Of a DNA stretch of 61,447 nucleotides, positions 34,373 through 42,345 are shown piece after piece. Where the stretch lies: assembly GCF_000282635.1 (NCBI RefSeq), contig NZ_AKIW01000072.1, positions 1-61,447 on the forward strand, written 5' to 3'. The notes below the pieces were generated by a model. That model was not told the DNA's origin. It was given only the letters and a program-made list of their open reading frames with translations, and did not search any database. Positions within the stretch are counted from its first letter, which is position 1; each line of letters starts with the position of its first letter. The DNA is from Variovorax sp. CF313. Its GTDB lineage: Bacteria; Pseudomonadota; Gammaproteobacteria; Burkholderiales; Burkholderiaceae_C. A program made the translations under genes and the position numbers.

Positions 34373-34957
34373 TCAGATCATCGGCAGGCTGGCGTGGTGC
34401 GCGTCGGGGTCATCGCCCTTGCCGGGCGACGCCGATTCGCCGCGAACGAACTTCTGCACGCTGGCGCCCAGCGTCATCACCTTGTCGAGCGTGCCGGGCG
34501 ACAGCCGCAGCATTTCGTCGGCCCAGGTGGCGAGCTTGTCCATGAGTTCCATGGTGGAGCGGATGCGGTCCTGCGCATCGGCGGGCTCCTTCTGGAAGTC
34601 GGGGCTGGAAACCAGCTCGCGCAGCACGCGCACGGTCGGGTCGAATTCGCGTTCCTTGCGCTCGCGCACGACGGTGCGGAACAGCTCCCACACGTCGACG
34701 CTGGTCTCGAAATAATCGCGGCGGTCACCCAGCGTGTGGGTCACGCGCACGAGGTTCCAGGCCTGCAGTTCCTTGAGGCTGTTGCTGATGTTGGAGCGGG
34801 CCACGCCGAGCGTTTCGCTCAGTTCCTCCGCGTTCATCGGCTTGCCGTGCGCGAAGAGCAGCGCGTGGATCTGCGAGACGGTGCGGTTGACGCCCCACAT
34901 CGAGCCCATTTCACCCCAGTGCAGCACGAACTTGCGTTGAATGTCGGTGAGTTCCAT
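34373..34957 (-). CDS. GbsR/MarR-family transcriptional regulator
   Basis: Regulator of 194 residues with a winged HTH (VSQIHALLFAHGKPMNAEELSETLGVARSNISNSLKELQAWNLVRV, about 28-74) and a helical C-terminal domain (LMDKLATWADEMLRL) typical of the GbsR group. Its gene is followed by the DCC-methyltransferase-SRPBCC run on the same strand. Near-identical operators lie upstream of this gene and of the run, so it most likely represses both. Effector unknown. Confidence 0.88.
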   Translation of the reverse strand: MELTDIQRKFVLHWGEMGSMWGVNRTVSQIHALLFAHGKPMNAEELSETLGVARSNISNSLKELQAWNLVRVTHTLGDRRDYFETSVDVWELFRTVVRERKEREFDPTVRVLRELVSSPDFQKEPADAQDRIRSTMELMDKLATWADEMLRLSPGTLDKVMTLGASVQKFVRGESASPGKGDDPDAHHASLPMI

Positions 34958-34981
34958 GGCGTCGAGTTTAGGATTTACGAA

Positions 34982-35001
34982 ATTTCTGTCAATAGAGAAA
35001 T
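34982..35001. promoter_or_regulatory. GbsR/MarR-type operator upstream of the regulator
   Basis: ATTTCTGT-CAAT-AGAGAAAT is an 8-4-8 dyad with one mismatch, 24 bp upstream of the regulator start. It matches the operator at 34332-34353 in both half-site and spacing. Confidence 0.75.
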
Positions 35002-35034
35002 AGAAAAATTGGCGACGAATGTGAATCGGTGAAA

Positions 35035-35054
35035 TACTGTATGAATACACAGTA
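35035..35054. promoter_or_regulatory. LexA (SOS) box upstream of the radical SAM gene
   Basis: TACTGT-ATGAATAC-ACAGTA matches the LexA consensus CTGT-N8-ACAG exactly and extends it by two paired bases on each side. It ends 20 bp before the start codon of the radical SAM gene. The core is an 8-base half-site-spaced palindrome in an AT-rich island. Confidence 0.85.
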
Positions 35055-35074
35055 CTTAAGCCCAAGGAGCTGCC

Positions 35075-36169
35075 ATGCCAACTGCACGGATCCCCGTTCA
35101 CGCCATCAAGGGCCGCGGTGCGGCCACGCAACTCGCGCACCGTTTCTCGAAGGACGAGCGCAGCGCCTTCGACGACGGCTGGGGCACGCTCGAGGAAGGC
35201 GTGGCCGAGGCCGACGAGCTGCAGCCCATTGCCACCGAGATCCGCTTCGAGGACGTGAAGTCGGTGCTCAACGAGAACGACTCGCCCGACGTCCCCTTCG
35301 ACCGTTCTATCAATCCGTACCGCGGCTGCGAGCATGGCTGCATTTATTGCTTTGCCCGGCCCACGCACAGCTACCTGAATCTCTCTCCGGGCCTCGACTT
35401 CGAGACCAAGCTCATCGCCAAGCGCAACATCGTCGAGGTGCTGCGCGCCGAACTTGGGCGCAGGAGCTATCGGCCCAGCTACATCGCCATCGGAACCGCC
35501 ACGGACTGCTACCAGCCCATCGAGCGCGAATTGCGGCTCACGCGCTCGATCATCGAACTGCTGAAGGAAACGAGGCATCCGTTCGCGCTGGTCACCAAGT
35601 CGAGCGCCATCGAGCGTGACTTCGACCTGATCGCGCCCATGGCGGCCGACCGCCTTGCGGCCGTGTACGTCACCGTGACCACGCTCGACGGCGACCTCGC
35701 CCGCAAGCTGGAGCCGCGCGCCGCAGCGCCGCATCGACGGCTGCGAGCCATCCGCACGCTGGCCGCGGCCGGCGTGCCGGTGGGTGTGAGCGTAGCGCCG
35801 CAGATTCCCTTCGTGACCGAAGACATGGAACTGGTGCTCGAGGCCGCGTGGGAAGCCGGTGCGCGCAGCGCCTTCTACACGGTGGTGCGGCTGCCTTGGG
35901 AGGTCGCGCCGCTCTTCAAGGAATGGCTTGCGCTGCACTATCCGCAGCGCGCCGACCGCATCATGGCGCGCATTCACGAGATGCGCGGCGGCAAGGACTA
36001 CGACGCCGACTTCGCCACACGTATGAAAGGCTCAGGCCTGTGGGCCGACCTGATCCATCAGCGTTTCGAGAAGGCTGCGAACCGCCTCGGCTTCAACCGC
36101 GAGCGCATTCCGCTGGACATCACCGCGTTCCGGCCGCCGAGCGCGGTGGGGCAGGGCAGCTTGTTCTAG
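35075..36169 (+). CDS. PA0069-family radical SAM protein (SPL-like)
   Basis: Radical SAM enzyme of 364 residues. The [4Fe-4S] motif is C85-EHG-C89-IY-C92 in INPYRGCEHGCIYCFARPTH, and the TIM barrel continues with IGTATDCYQPIERELRLTR. The family is related to spore photoproduct lyase (SplB), but its substrate is not established. The ATG at 35075 has AAGGAG. The perfect LexA box directly upstream makes DNA-damage control likely, which fits a repair or nucleotide-modification role better than most guesses. It is transcribed alone and away from the GbsR gene. Confidence 0.9.
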   Translation: MPTARIPVHAIKGRGAATQLAHRFSKDERSAFDDGWGTLEEGVAEADELQPIATEIRFEDVKSVLNENDSPDVPFDRSINPYRGCEHGCIYCFARPTHSYLNLSPGLDFETKLIAKRNIVEVLRAELGRRSYRPSYIAIGTATDCYQPIERELRLTRSIIELLKETRHPFALVTKSSAIERDFDLIAPMAADRLAAVYVTVTTLDGDLARKLEPRAAAPHRRLRAIRTLAAAGVPVGVSVAPQIPFVTEDMELVLEAAWEAGARSAFYTVVRLPWEVAPLFKEWLALHYPQRADRIMARIHEMRGGKDYDADFATRMKGSGLWADLIHQRFEKAANRLGFNRERIPLDITAFRPPSAVGQGSLF

Positions 36170-36192
36170 CTGTGCAGGCTGGAATAAGCAAA

Positions 36193-36208
36193 GATTCATA
36201 TATGAATC
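36193..36208. repeat. Perfect 16-bp palindrome in an AT-rich spacer
   Basis: GATTCATATATGAATC lies 23 bp after the radical SAM stop. The surrounding spacer 36170-36513 (344 bp) has no convincing gene. It also holds AGATAGT-N11-ACTATCT (36245-36269) and a two-copy direct repeat of about 19 bases with period 22 (TTGATCGATTGCAAAGCGG at 36413, near-copy at 36435) close to the next LysR start. These are plausible regulator sites; the palindrome may be a terminator-like hairpin. Confidence 0.5.
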
Positions 36209-36412
36209 GGCAAAGGGCCAATTGCGGAAAAAACGTCTTGGCGGAGATAGTGGATTAGATCAACTATCTGCTATTTCCATATAAATGGCAGCCGCGCGGA
36301 ATAGCTCCGCAGCGAAGGTCTATTTCGAAACTTATTTGTAAAGGCGCCCGTCGATGATAATTGGTCAGCTGGTGCTCAGGATTTTTGGAATTGTATCCGC
36401 ACCTGATGGATT

Positions 36413-36454
36413 TTGATCGATTGCAAAGCGGTGATTGATCGATAGCAAAAACGG
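36413..36454 (+). repeat. Two-copy 22-bp-period direct repeat upstream of LysR
   Basis: TTGATCGATTGCAAAGCGG (from 36413) recurs as TTGATCGATAGCAAAAACGG (from 36435). The period of about two helical turns is typical of adjacent activator sites. It is 60-100 bp upstream of the proposed LysR start. Confidence 0.5.
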
Positions 36455-36513
36455 AATTGATAAATCGAAGCGCGCAAGCGAATTTGAAATCACCTATTGA
36501 CAGAAAGAATCTC

Positions 36514-37440
36514 GTGCTCGACCTGAATGAAGTCGCAATGTTCGTCCAAGTCGCGCGCTTCGGCAGTTTTGCCGAAGCGGCGCGGCAACTGCGCATGCCC
36601 TCGGCAACGGTGAGCCGCCGCATCCAGCAGCTCGAGGCGCGCCTGGGCACCCGGCTGATGCAGCGCTCGACCCGCAAACTGACGCTGACCAGCGCGGGAG
36701 AAACCTTTCGTGAACGATGCGGCCCCGCGGTCGAGGAGCTGATCGAAGCAGGGCAATCGCACGTCTCCGGCAGCCAGGAGCCGTGCGGCCCGGTACGGGT
36801 GGCTGCATCGGCCAGCTTCTTCGAATACTTCGAGATGGAATGGGTGACGGCGTTTCTCGATGCGCATCCGTTGGTCCAACTCGACTTCGTTCTCAGCGAT
36901 GTCCCGGCGGATCTCATTGCCGATCGCATCGACGTGGCATTTCGCATCGGCCCGCTGGCCGATTCGAGCTACGTTTCCCGAAGGATTTTCGCGAGCGACG
37001 CTGGCCTCCTGGCCAGCCCCGCCTACCTGGCGGCGCACGGTGTACCCGCCACGCTGCAAGAGCTGAGCGAGCACGAATGCCTGACGCAGCCACCGGAAAC
37101 CGGCAGCCACGCCACCTGGCGCCTGCAGGGGCCCGACGGCACAGAGGAAGAAGTGCGAGTGAGAGGGCGCTTCACCAGCAACGTGCAGGTGGCGCTGCGC
37201 AGGGCCGCCTGCGCCGGGCTCGGCATCGTCGCGTTGCCGGCGGTCCTGACGGCATCGGAAGTGGCCACGGGCCAGCTGGTGCCCGTGCTGCCGCTGTACA
37301 TGCGAGCGGGACGCGGGATGAGCGTGGTGTATCCCAGCCGCCAACAGCGCCCCCTGGCGGTTTCGGCATTCGTCGACATGGCGGTGGAAAAACTCTGCCT
37401 GCAGGAATGGAGGCCGCTGTCCAGCGCGGAGCCTGTGTGA
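36514..37440 (+). CDS. LysR-family transcriptional regulator
   Basis: LysR regulator of 308 residues from the GTG at 36514, which gives MLDLNEVAMFVQVARFGSFAEAARQLRMPSATVSRRIQQLEARLGTRLMQRS, the usual spacing from start to HTH. A TTG at 36457 would add 19 residues that do not look like family sequence. The effector domain (CGPVRVAASASFFEYFEMEWV ... DVAFRIGPLADSSY) matches the CrgA/DsdC-like LysR subgroup. There is no adjacent target operon with obvious metabolism; an unrecognised gene lies 340 bp downstream. The two direct repeats upstream are candidate sites for it. Confidence 0.9.
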   Translation: MLDLNEVAMFVQVARFGSFAEAARQLRMPSATVSRRIQQLEARLGTRLMQRSTRKLTLTSAGETFRERCGPAVEELIEAGQSHVSGSQEPCGPVRVAASASFFEYFEMEWVTAFLDAHPLVQLDFVLSDVPADLIADRIDVAFRIGPLADSSYVSRRIFASDAGLLASPAYLAAHGVPATLQELSEHECLTQPPETGSHATWRLQGPDGTEEEVRVRGRFTSNVQVALRRAACAGLGIVALPAVLTASEVATGQLVPVLPLYMRAGRGMSVVYPSRQQRPLAVSAFVDMAVEKLCLQEWRPLSSAEPV

Positions 37441-37500
37441 ACGAGGGTGGGTGGCCTCAATTGGCGCGACCCATATTGGGGAATTGAAATTTTTCTTGGT

Positions 37501-37523
37501 GCATGACATGCAATGTGTCATGC
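37501..37523. promoter_or_regulatory. Inverted repeat downstream of LysR gene
   Basis: GCATGACA-N7-TGTCATGC is a perfect 8-7-8 dyad in the 37441-37733 spacer (about 290 bp, no gene seen). It lies 61 bp after the LysR stop and 230 bp before the leader ORF. It could be an operator or a weak terminator (no T tract). Confidence 0.5.
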
Positions 37524-37733
37524 CCATTGCCTCAAAACTGAGTGGCTGACCCCCACTTGCGGCGCCAGTAACGAGTCATAAAGTAGTAAAAAATTGTCGC
37601 GTGCGCTGATTCGTTTCATGCGGAATGTCCTTGCGGACTGCTTCGAATTGAACGCATCTTTCAGTACGGGCCAATTCATCCATTTTCATCTTTTTCAAGA
37701 TGGATCGAACTTTATTCGGCAAGGAGATAGCGG

Positions 37734-37772
37734 ATGCAAATTGATCGAATTGGCGCGAAGTGCCGGCGGTGA
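37734..37772 (+). CDS. 12-codon leader ORF
   Basis: A short ORF reading MQIDRIGAKCRR begins at 37734 with a strong AAGGAGAT ribosome site six bases upstream and ends at TGA (37770), in the same frame as the next gene, whose ATG is six bases further on. The downstream gene has a poor ribosome site of its own, so translation of this leader may deliver ribosomes to it. Alternatively the region could be unused; the site's quality is the argument. Confidence 0.45.
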   Translation: MQIDRIGAKCRR

Positions 37773-37778
37773 ACTGAC

Positions 37779-38480
37779 ATGAGCGCCGCAAGCAGGACAC
37801 GCCCATTGCTGAGGCTCGGCGTCTACAAGCTGCCGCTTGCCGAAGTCGTCGTGATCCAGACGATCGTGCGGCTGTATGCGAGCGACGCCGCGTTCCCGTG
37901 GCAGCTGGTCAATGCGCCGCCGTACGACGCGCTGCTGGTCGATGGTGCCGCCGTGGAAGAGGGCAGCCCGCAGGTGGCCGGCATGGCCGCTGCCGTGCTC
38001 AGGCTCACGCGCATGCATTCGGGCGGAAAGCCCGACACGCTGGAGCGGCCGATACGTGCCGACAGGCTGCAGCAATGGCTCAAGACCACCGAGCACGCGC
38101 TGCGCGAGGCGACGCCCGCGCGGTCGACGCTGGACGACGCAGCCGCCATGGAGATCGAGGTTTCCGATTCGGTGCGCTTCATGCTCCGCCGCCGGCCGCC
38201 AGCCCTGCTGTTGCGCAACGACCTCGACAACATCCGCATGGCGAGCCTGCTGGCACGGCGTGCATTGAACGCGGGCGAACTGGCCGACATCAGCCAGCTT
38301 CCGTTTTCCCAGTGCGTTTTATTCCTGCATTCGCTGCAAACGGCCGGTGTGCTTGAACTGCATGTGGGGCCGGCTGTGCTCTCCCACGCGCCGCGCAGCG
38401 ACGGGGCAGTGCGGCGCGACTTCGGGCCAGGTCTCATCAACGGCATCCGCCGCCGGCTGGGCCTGCGAACTTCATGCTGA
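37779..38480 (+). CDS. Unrecognised protein
   Basis: I do not recognise this 233-residue protein. The N-terminal half (RLGVYKLPLAEVVVIQTIVRLYASDAAFPWQLVNAPPYDALLVDGAAVEEG) has the alternating strand-helix look of a receiver-like fold with DALLVDG as the third strand, but a phosphoacceptor pattern is not clear. The C-terminal part (LRNDLDNIRMASLLARRALNAGELADISQLPFSQCVLFLHSLQTAGVLEL) looks helical, like a winged-helix or tetratricopeptide-type module. It follows the leader ORF by six bases in frame, and ends 94 bp before the convergent gnd gene. Function unknown. Confidence 0.65.
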   Translation: MSAASRTRPLLRLGVYKLPLAEVVVIQTIVRLYASDAAFPWQLVNAPPYDALLVDGAAVEEGSPQVAGMAAAVLRLTRMHSGGKPDTLERPIRADRLQQWLKTTEHALREATPARSTLDDAAAMEIEVSDSVRFMLRRRPPALLLRNDLDNIRMASLLARRALNAGELADISQLPFSQCVLFLHSLQTAGVLELHVGPAVLSHAPRSDGAVRRDFGPGLINGIRRRLGLRTSC

Positions 38481-38574
38481 AGGAAGGATGAAGGAACTTC
38501 TGAGGGAGGTCCGGTCCCGCCGCGCCACCGTGTTGGCGATGGCTGCGCGGTGATCACTTCGAGGGAGAGCCAAG

Positions 38575-39996
38575 TCACCCAATGACTTCAGGCCAGTCCG
38601 TATGGAAGAACTGTCCTTCGGGCTTGTCGGTGCGCTCATACGTGTGCGCGCCGAAGAAGTCGCGCTGCGCCTGCAGCAGGTTCGCCGGCAGGCGCTCTGT
38701 GCGGTAGCTGTCGTAGTAGGCCAGCGAGGCGCTGAACGCCGGCACCGGAATGCCGTTGCTCACCGCCAGCGCCACCACCTCGCGCCAGTTCTGCTGCGTG
38801 CGGTTCAGCAGGTCCTTGAAGAACGGATCGAGCATCAGGTTGCCCAGCGCCGGGTCGGTGCGGAAGGCGTCGGTGATGCGGTTCAGGAAACGCGCGCGGA
38901 TGATGCAGCCGCCGCGCCAGATGGAGGCGATGCCGCCGAGGTCGAGCCTCCATTGCTTCTTGTCGCCCATCGTCTTGATGAGGTCGAAGCCCTGTGTGTA
39001 GCTGATCACCTTGGAGGCATACAGCGCGTCGTGCACCTTGGCCACCAGCGCCTTCTTCTCGAGCGAGAGTTCGATCTTCGGGCCCTGCAGCACCTTGCTC
39101 GCCGCCACGCGCGCCTTCTTCTGCGACGACAGCACACGCGCCTCGACCGCGGCGTTGATGGTGCTGATGACCACCGCGTTCTCGGCCGCGTTGATCAGCG
39201 TCCATTGGCCCGTGCCTTTCTGGCCCGCCTTGTCGAGGATGAGGTCGACGATGGGCTTGCCCGTTTCCGGGTCCTTCTGTTCGAGCGCCTTGGCGGTGAT
39301 CTGGATCAGATAGCTCTGCAGCTCGCCGTTGTTCCATTCGTTGAAGATCGCTGCCATCTCGTCCGTGCTGAAACCGGCCGCCTTGAACAGGCTGTAGGCC
39401 TCGCAGATCAGCTGCATGTCGCCGTACTCGATGCCGTTGTGCACCATCTTCACGTAGTGGCCGGCTCCGCCGGGGCCGATATGGATCACGCAGGGCTCGC
39501 CGTCCACCTTGGCCGCGATGCTCTCGAAGATAGGCTTCATCACCTCCCAGGTGGAAAGCGGGCCGCCCGGCATGATCGACGGGCCCTTGCGCGCGCCTTC
39601 CTCGCCGCCCGACACGCCCGCGCCGATGAAACGCAGGCCCTTGGCTGCAAGGTAGGCGTCGCGGCGCTCGGTGTCGGTGTAGAGGCTGTTGCCGCCGTCG
39701 ATGACGATGTCGTCCTTGTCGAGCAGCGGGATGAGCTGTTCGATCACCTGGTCGACCGGCGCGCCGGCCTTCACCATGATCTGGATCTTGCGGGGCCTGG
39801 CCAGGCTCTGAACGAACTCCTCGAGCGTCTTCGCGCCGACCAGCTTCTTGCCGGGGTTGGCCGCGATGAAGGCTTCGGTGGTCGCCTCGGTGCGGTTGTA
39901 CACGCTGACCTGGAAGCCGCGGCTTTCCACGTTCAGCACGAGGTTCTGGCCCATCACGGCCAGGCCGATCAATCCGAAATCGCTTTTGTTGCTCAT
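38575..39996 (-). CDS. gnd: 6-phosphogluconate dehydrogenase (decarboxylating)
   Basis: Oxidative pentose phosphate pathway enzyme of 473 residues that turns 6-phosphogluconate into ribulose-5-phosphate, CO2 and NADPH. The NADP site GLAVMGQNL opens the chain; the substrate loop GGEEGARKGPSIMPGG, catalytic Lys in HYVKMVHNGIEYGDMQLI, and GTGQWT are all present. Length agrees with the long, Gram-negative-type enzyme. The ATG at 39996 gives MSNKSDFGLIG; an in-frame ATG at 40011 would add five residues. Confidence 0.95.
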   Translation of the reverse strand: MSNKSDFGLIGLAVMGQNLVLNVESRGFQVSVYNRTEATTEAFIAANPGKKLVGAKTLEEFVQSLARPRKIQIMVKAGAPVDQVIEQLIPLLDKDDIVIDGGNSLYTDTERRDAYLAAKGLRFIGAGVSGGEEGARKGPSIMPGGPLSTWEVMKPIFESIAAKVDGEPCVIHIGPGGAGHYVKMVHNGIEYGDMQLICEAYSLFKAAGFSTDEMAAIFNEWNNGELQSYLIQITAKALEQKDPETGKPIVDLILDKAGQKGTGQWTLINAAENAVVISTINAAVEARVLSSQKKARVAASKVLQGPKIELSLEKKALVAKVHDALYASKVISYTQGFDLIKTMGDKKQWRLDLGGIASIWRGGCIIRARFLNRITDAFRTDPALGNLMLDPFFKDLLNRTQQNWREVVALAVSNGIPVPAFSASLAYYDSYRTERLPANLLQAQRDFFGAHTYERTDKPEGQFFHTDWPEVIG

Positions 39997-40101
39997 GGCC
40001 TGTTCTTTCATGTGCGTGCGCCGGAATGCCAGCGCACCGGTTTGATTCGCGGAACATTTTGCCGGTGTCGGGCCTGGGACAGAGATGGGCGCGTTTTATT
40101 C

Positions 40102-40118
40102 CCGCTTGGCAAGCGGGC
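40102..40118. promoter_or_regulatory. Perfect 17-bp dyad between arsC and gnd
   Basis: CCCGCTTG-G-CAAGCGGG is an 8-1-8 inverted repeat between the arsC stop and the gnd start. Only A-rich sequence follows it on the minus strand, so it is more likely an operator for gnd than a terminator. Confidence 0.4.
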
Positions 40119-40173
40119 ATGGCTTGGGGTGTGGGCGCGGTCTGCGAAGTGCCCCGCGTCGAGCCTGGGCAGC

Positions 40174-40605
40174 TCAGGGCTTGGCGGCGCGCTGGCCCTT
40201 CGCGTCGATGACCACCTCGCCGTCTTCCTTCAGGAAAGCGCCTTGCTGCGGATGCGGCAGGATGTCGAGCACAGCTTCCGAAGGCCGGCACAGCCGCGTG
40301 CCGAGCGGCGTCGTCACTATCGGCCGGTTGATGAGGATCGGGTGCTGCAGCATGAAGTCGATCAGCTGTTCGTCGGTCCACTTCGGGTCGTCGAGGCCGA
40401 GTTCGTCGTACGGCGTGCCCTTGCGGCGCAGCACCTCGCGCACCGGAATGCCCATCGCGGCAATGAGCTGCTTCAGCGTGGCGCGGTCGGGCGGGTGCTG
40501 GAGGTACTCGATGACCCTGGGCTCGTCGCCCGTGTTGCGGATCAGCGCGAGCACGTTGCGGGACGTGCCGCAGGCGGGGTTGTGATAGATCGTGATGTCG
40601 TTCAT
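40174..40605 (-). CDS. arsC: Arsenate reductase, glutaredoxin-dependent type
   Basis: ArsC of 143 residues, very similar to the E. coli plasmid and chromosomal enzymes. The catalytic Cys12 is in [10 protein letters not shown], and the segment [28 protein letters not shown] is nearly identical to the E. coli form. It reduces arsenate to arsenite with glutathione and glutaredoxin. It starts in a four-base ATGA overlap with arsB, so the operon order is arsR-arsB-arsC. Confidence 0.97.
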   Translation of the reverse strand: MNDITIYHNPACGTSRNVLALIRNTGDEPRVIEYLQHPPDRATLKQLIAAMGIPVREVLRRKGTPYDELGLDDPKWTDEQLIDFMLQHPILINRPIVTTPLGTRLCRPSEAVLDILPHPQQGAFLKEDGEVVIDAKGQRAAKP

Positions 40606-41894
40606 GGAAGTGGAATGCTCAATCGAAGTGCCAATGCCGCAAGGGTCACGAACAGCACAGGCAGCGTCAGCACGATGCCGATCTTGAAGTAATACCCCCA
40701 GCCGATGGCCGTGCCCTTCCTGGCGAGCACGTGCAGCCAGAGCAGGGTGGCAAGGCTGCCGATGGGCGTGATCTTGGGGCCGAGGTCGCAGCCGATCACG
40801 TTGGCGTAGACCATCGCTTCCTTCACCGCGCCGCTCGCGTTCGATGCGTCGATGGACAGCGCGCCCACCAGCACCGTCGGCATGTTGTTCATGACCGACG
40901 AGAGCCCCGCCGCGAGAAAGCCCGTGCCCATCGCCGCGCCCCAGACGCCGCCTTGCACAAAGACATTCAGCAGTGCGGCGATGTGGCCCGTCAGCCCCGC
41001 GTTGCGCAGCCCGTAGACCACGAGGTACATGCCCAGCGAGAAGACCACGATCTGCCAGGGCGCGCCATGCAGCACCTTCCTGATGCTGATCACCGGGCCG
41101 CGTCCCGCGACCGCCAGCAGCACGACCGCGCTAAAGGCCGCCACCGCGCTGACCGGCACACCCAGGGGCTCCAGTCCGAAGAAGCCTACGAGCAGCAGCA
41201 ACAGCACGACCCAGCCCGCGCGGAAGGTCGCGGGGTCGCGGATCGCAGCGGCCGGCGGCTGGAGTTGGCCGACGTCGTAGCTTGTCGGAACGCCGCGTCC
41301 AAAGCGAAGCAGCAGCACCAGCAGGCTCGCGAGCACCGCCGCGATGTTCACGGGAATCATGACCGAGGCGTATTCGCCGAAGCCGATCTTGAAGAAGTCC
41401 GCCGAGACGATGTTCACCAGGTTCGACACGATCAGCGGCAGGCTGGCCGTATCGGCGATGAAGCCCGCCGCCATCACGAAGGCGAGCGTGGCCGCCGGCG
41501 AGAAACCCAGCGCGACGAGCATCGCCATCACGATGGGCGTGAGGATCAGTGCCGCGCCGTCGTTGGCGAACAGCGCGGACACGGCGGCGCCCAGCAGCAC
41601 GATGAACGCGAACAGCAGCCGCCCGCGTCCGCCGCCCCAGCGCGCCACGTGCAGCGCGGCCCATTCGAAGAAGCCCGCTTCGTCGAGCAGCAGGCTGATG
41701 ACGATCACGGCAATGAAAGTGCCGGTCGCGTTCCATACGATGCCCCAGACGACGGGGATGTCGGACAGCTGGACCACGCCGAGCAACAGCGCGACCGCCG
41801 CCCCGAGCGAAGCGCTCCAGCCGATGCCCAGCCCGCGCGGCTGCCAGATCACAAGCACGAGCGTGAAGATGAAGATTGCGACGGCGCTCAGCAT
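40602..41894 (-). CDS. arsB: Arsenite efflux pump ArsB
   Basis: Inner-membrane As(III)/Sb(III):H+ antiporter of 430 residues with about twelve membrane segments, near-identical in layout to E. coli ArsB ([91 protein letters not shown]). The ATG at 41894 lies inside the arsR coding end (7-base overlap), and its stop overlaps the arsC start, so translation of all three is coupled. No arsA is present. Confidence 0.97.
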   Translation of the reverse strand: MLSAVAIFIFTLVLVIWQPRGLGIGWSASLGAAVALLLGVVQLSDIPVVWGIVWNATGTFIAVIVISLLLDEAGFFEWAALHVARWGGGRGRLLFAFIVLLGAAVSALFANDGAALILTPIVMAMLVALGFSPAATLAFVMAAGFIADTASLPLIVSNLVNIVSADFFKIGFGEYASVMIPVNIAAVLASLLVLLLRFGRGVPTSYDVGQLQPPAAAIRDPATFRAGWVVLLLLLVGFFGLEPLGVPVSAVAAFSAVVLLAVAGRGPVISIRKVLHGAPWQIVVFSLGMYLVVYGLRNAGLTGHIAALLNVFVQGGVWGAAMGTGFLAAGLSSVMNNMPTVLVGALSIDASNASGAVKEAMVYANVIGCDLGPKITPIGSLATLLWLHVLARKGTAIGWGYYFKIGIVLTLPVLFVTLAALALRLSIPLP

Positions 41895-42205
41895 GCCGGC
41901 GGGCACCCGGTGGTGCAGGGTTCGCCCTGGCAGCAGTTCTGCGTGAGGTAGGCAAGCAGGCCGTTCATCCGGTCGAACGCCGCACGGTAGATGAGGTTGC
42001 GGCCCTGCCGCTCCTGGGAGACGAGCCCCGAATGCATGAGTTCCTTGAGGTGGAACGACAGCCCCGTTGCCGGCACCTCGAGCGCTTCGGTCAGCGCGCC
42101 GGGCGTGAGGCCGGCCGGGCCTGCCTCCACCAGCGCACGGAACACCCGCAGGCGAACGGGCTGCGCCAGTGCGGCCAGGGCGTGGACGACGTCATCTTCT
42201 TTCAT
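41888..42205 (-). CDS. arsR: ArsR arsenic-responsive repressor with C-terminal cysteine cluster
   Basis: SmtB/ArsR-type repressor of 105 residues: HTH region [39 protein letters not shown]. The usual As(III) site in the HTH (CVC) is absent. Instead five cysteines crowd the C terminus (Cys91, 92, 97, 101, 105 in [16 protein letters not shown]), resembling the alternative site of Acidithiobacillus and Corynebacterium ArsR proteins. It heads the arsRBC operon. Confidence 0.95.
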   Translation of the reverse strand: MKEDDVVHALAALAQPVRLRVFRALVEAGPAGLTPGALTEALEVPATGLSFHLKELMHSGLVSQERQGRNLIYRAAFDRMNGLLAYLTQNCCQGEPCTTGCPPAC

Positions 42206-42207
42206 AT

Positions 42208-42233
42208 TTCAAATATCGTTGAATTATTGAATC
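42208..42233. promoter_or_regulatory. Candidate ArsR operator
   Basis: AT-rich sequence directly before the arsR start holds TTCAA-N6-TTGAA (42208-42223) and a second TTGAA (42227-42231), typical of ArsR-family TTGAA/TTCAA half-sites. Confidence 0.6.
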
Positions 42234-42345
42234 ATAGCAGCGTCGATCCGGCACGGGCCGGTCATCGCGCTGGCGCACAACGGCCACCCGCAGTACACCA
42301 TTGCCCCTACAGTCATTCCCCTCACAACGAAGGAGACAAGCCCCC

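Noticed and set aside
36202..36258. 18-codon ORF (MNRQRANCGKN...) in the radical SAM downstream spacer
   Set aside because: No ribosome site and its start lies inside the palindrome; coding evidence is absent.
36413..36454. Repeats read as a CRISPR fragment
   Set aside because: Only two imperfect copies, spacing of two to three bases, and no cas genes.
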